DNA of 64,000 bases, taken from positions 62,001-126,000 of the forward strand of contig WGLQ01000027.1 of the NCBI GenBank assembly GCA_016125495.1, written 5' to 3'. The notes below the pieces were generated by a model. That model was not told where the DNA came from. It did no database searches and saw only the letters and a list, made by a program, of their open reading frames with translations. The stretch's first letter is position 1. Each line of letters begins with the position of its first letter. Source of the DNA: Hyphomicrobiales bacterium (GTDB lineage: Bacteria; Pseudomonadota; Alphaproteobacteria; Rhizobiales; RI-29). The position numbers and the translations under genes were made by a program. This document shows, piece after piece, positions 62,190 to 64,000 of this stretch.

Positions 62190-63227
62190 TCAATGTTTTT
62201 CGTGATAACTCTCCGGCGTCGGCCAACCGACCGCACCGTCACCCGCGCCAGCGGCGAGGTGCATGCCAATCGCGGCCTCACAGAGCGCGCGAATTTCCTC
62301 CACCGTGACGCCGGCCCGCCGGAGGCTCGCGAGACTCCGGTCGCCCGCGCTCTTCGATAGTTTTCGTCCACTATCGTCCCTGAGGAGACCATGATGATGA
62401 TAGATCGGCGGCGTGATCCCGAGCAGCGCCTGCAGCAGTCGGTGGAGATCGGTCGCCCGCTCGAGGTCGGCGCCGCGCGTGACGTGCGTGATCCCTTGCG
62501 CCGCATCGTCGACGACCACGGCGAGATGATAGCTCGTTGGAGTGTCACGGCGCACGATGATCGCATCTCCCCAGATGGCGGGATCGGCCGGCCGTTGCCA
62601 TGACTTTCCTTCCGCATCGAAGCTTTCGATCATCAGCGGCCACGACCCGCGCTGACGCGCCGCCGCGATCGCCTTCCCCATGTCGATACGCCAGGCCGGA
62701 CGATCACCGCGCGCGAGTCGCTCTTCGATCTCGCCGGGTGTCAGCTGGCGGTCGCCCCCCGGGTAGTGCGGCTGGCCATCGGGGTCCACCGGCCAGCTCT
62801 CGGCGCGCAACGAGGCCTGCGCGGTTGCCTCGTCCACCGCGGACCGAACCTCACCGCGGCTCTGGAAGCTCGCATAGAGGAGGCCCGCCCCCTCGAGCCG
62901 TCCCGCCGCCTCGCCATAGAGCGCAAAGCGCTCCGACTGGCGCACCACCTCGCCCGACCAGGCGAGCCCGAGCCAGGTGAGGTCATCCATGATGCCGCGA
63001 ACATAGGCCTCGCGCGTGCGCACAGTATCGATGTCCTCGATCCGCAGCAGAACCTCGCCGCCGAGCCGATCGGCGAAGGTCCAGGTAACGAGCGCGGAAA
63101 GAGCATGGCCGGCGTGCAATGGGCCGTTCGGGCTCGGCGCGAACCGGAGGCGAGGGCGCCGCGCTCCATCCGGCGAGCCTTGCGCTGGCCTCGCGTTCTT
63201 GGGAACAGTCTCCCGGCCCTTCGTCAC
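62190..63227 (-). CDS. gluQ: Glutamyl-Q tRNA(Asp) synthetase
   Basis: A 345-residue truncated glutamyl-tRNA synthetase-like enzyme that attaches glutamate to the queuosine of tRNA-Asp. It has the HIGH-like HAGHA (38-42, in PSPNGPLHAGHALSAL), DIDTVRTRE, and the KMSKS-like KLSKSAGDRS. There is no anticodon-binding domain, as expected. The zinc-binding CxC of the family is absent: the segment reads YASFQSRGEV (118-127) where Cys would be expected. The N-terminal about 25 residues may be extra. Confidence 0.87.
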   Translation of the reverse strand: MTKGRETVPKNARPAQGSPDGARRPRLRFAPSPNGPLHAGHALSALVTWTFADRLGGEVLLRIEDIDTVRTREAYVRGIMDDLTWLGLAWSGEVVRQSERFALYGEAAGRLEGAGLLYASFQSRGEVRSAVDEATAQASLRAESWPVDPDGQPHYPGGDRQLTPGEIEERLARGDRPAWRIDMGKAIAAARQRGSWPLMIESFDAEGKSWQRPADPAIWGDAIIVRRDTPTSYHLAVVVDDAAQGITHVTRGADLERATDLHRLLQALLGITPPIYHHHGLLRDDSGRKLSKSAGDRSLASLRRAGVTVEEIRALCEAAIGMHLAAGAGDGAVGWPTPESYHEKH

Positions 63228-63322
63228 GTCACGCCTCCGGATCGCCGTCCGGGCGTTGCATCGATCGAGCCCTCATCGGAACCGGAGCCCATCGCTTGCA
63301 GCCGCCCGCAACCATCGAGACC

Positions 63323-63979
63323 ATGGCCGACATCGAGGTCGGCGTGAAGGCGCTGGCGGCGCACTGCCCTGCCATGGCACGCGCGTGGCGCGTCGCCGGA
63401 CTGCCACCGCTGCGCCGTGACGCCGGCGGTTTCGAGGGGCTCGTTCGGATCGTCATCGGCCAGCAGGTCTCGACCGCGAGCGCGCGGGCGATCCATGCGC
63501 GGTTCGCGAATGCCCTCCAACCCCTGACGCCTGGGACGGTACGATCCGCGACCGACGACGAACTGCGCGCCGTCGGACTGAGCCGTCCCAAGATCGCGAC
63601 CATCCGCGCCGTGGCTGAGGCTTTCGCGACGGGCGCTATTGCGGCGGACGATCTGGCTGGGCTCGGGGAGGACGAATTGCGCCGCCGCCTGCTGGCGATC
63701 CATGGCATCGGGCCGTGGAGTTGCGACATCTACCTCCTGTTCGGGCTCGGGCGTGTCGACGCATTCGCGCCGGGCGACCTCGCGCTGCAGGTGGCGGCGG
63801 GCGAACTGTTCGATCTCGAAACCCGCCCGGACGCGCGGGCCCTCGCTCTGTTGTCCGAACGCTGGCGCCCGTGGCGCGGAGTCGCCGCGCGGTTGCTCTG
63901 GGCTTACTATGGCAAACGGCGAGAGGGTGCGGCCACCGCCACCGAGGCGCAGGAGATCGCCCCGGGCATGCCGATCTAG
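63323..63979 (+). CDS. alkA: DNA-3-methyladenine glycosylase, AlkA-type HhH-GPD
   Basis: A 218-residue base-excision repair glycosylase. FEGLVRIVIGQQVSTASARAIHARFAN begins the fold, the helix-hairpin-helix LLAIHGIGPWSCDIYLLFGLG binds DNA, and D152 in VDAFAPGDLALQVA is the catalytic aspartate. It removes alkylated purines. The start at ATG 63323 suits the conserved N terminus; the same frame is open further upstream across the gluQ end without similarity. Divergent from gluQ. Confidence 0.88.
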   Translation: MADIEVGVKALAAHCPAMARAWRVAGLPPLRRDAGGFEGLVRIVIGQQVSTASARAIHARFANALQPLTPGTVRSATDDELRAVGLSRPKIATIRAVAEAFATGAIAADDLAGLGEDELRRRLLAIHGIGPWSCDIYLLFGLGRVDAFAPGDLALQVAAGELFDLETRPDARALALLSERWRPWRGVAARLLWAYYGKRREGAATATEAQEIAPGMPI

Positions 63980-64000
63980 AACGACCAGCGCGAGGGGAGG

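Overview
This is a GC-rich chromosomal window from an alphaproteobacterium, most likely of the Hyphomicrobiales (Rhizobiales) type. The evidence is two GTTC/GAAC-N7 LexA boxes (the alphaproteobacterial SOS operator) in front of an imuA-imuB-dnaE2 cassette, the ethylmalonyl-CoA pathway genes ccr and ecm, the divergent ubiE-ubiB / mutM-ech arrangement, and several small families common in this class (DUF992, DUF3574, Gfa-like). Genes are densely packed on both strands, and almost every long open frame antisense to a real gene is a high-GC shadow. No integrase, insertion sequence, prophage or CRISPR array was seen.

Layout. 0-3 kb: tRNA-Thr(GGT), then a tungstate ABC transporter operon (tupBCA) behind a repeat-rich operator-like region. 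3-10.3 kb: a methyltransferase, a branched-chain aminotransferase, two small unknown genes, then a D-amino-acid/peptidoglycan block in which two L,D-transpeptidases flank a D-amino-acid transaminase and a divergent alanine racemase. 10.6-17.2 kb: SOS mutagenesis cassette imuA-imuB-dnaE2. 17.2-22.4 kb: gamma-glutamyltranspeptidase and thiOSGE (thiamine thiazole branch and coupling). 22.4-26.4 kb: CHAD-domain protein, Gfa-like enzyme, PPK2 polyphosphate kinase and a patatin-like lipoprotein. 26.4-36.9 kb: a class III aminotransferase, two GMC flavoenzymes, a frameshifted EamA transporter, asd, an RlpA-like lipoprotein, DUF992 and an ornithine/lysine-type decarboxylase. 37-41.3 kb: ubiB, ubiE, mutM and enoyl-CoA hydratase.

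Two AT-rich islands interrupt this core. At 41.6-42.9 kb lies one gene combining a HEPN-like R-x4-H motif with four CxxC-pair zinc ribbons. At 48.2-49.3 kb lies a potassium-channel-like membrane protein. Both differ sharply in base composition from their neighbours, have no recognisable partners, and are the best candidates for recently acquired, poorly described functions.

42.9-51.4 kb otherwise carries lepA, a VOC protein, an aldolase / secreted protein / XRE-regulator group, a HAD dehalogenase-family enzyme, DUF3574, a membrane protein and an EamA exporter. 51.5-57.5 kb holds the ethylmalonyl-CoA genes ccr and ecm, with SCO, a small membrane ORF and a PilZ gene between them, and a 2-hydroxyacid dehydrogenase. 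57.5-64 kb holds a Rieske oxygenase, an LprI-like Gly-rich secreted protein, a VOC protein with an acidic tail, an AEC transporter, gluQ with a lost zinc site, and alkA.

Functional themes are DNA damage tolerance and repair (imuAB-dnaE2, mutM, alkA), D-amino-acid cell-wall remodelling, thiamine synthesis, polyphosphate, and C2/acetyl-CoA assimilation. Coordinates for genes use the start codon I judged best; where this differs from the longest open frame the reason is given.
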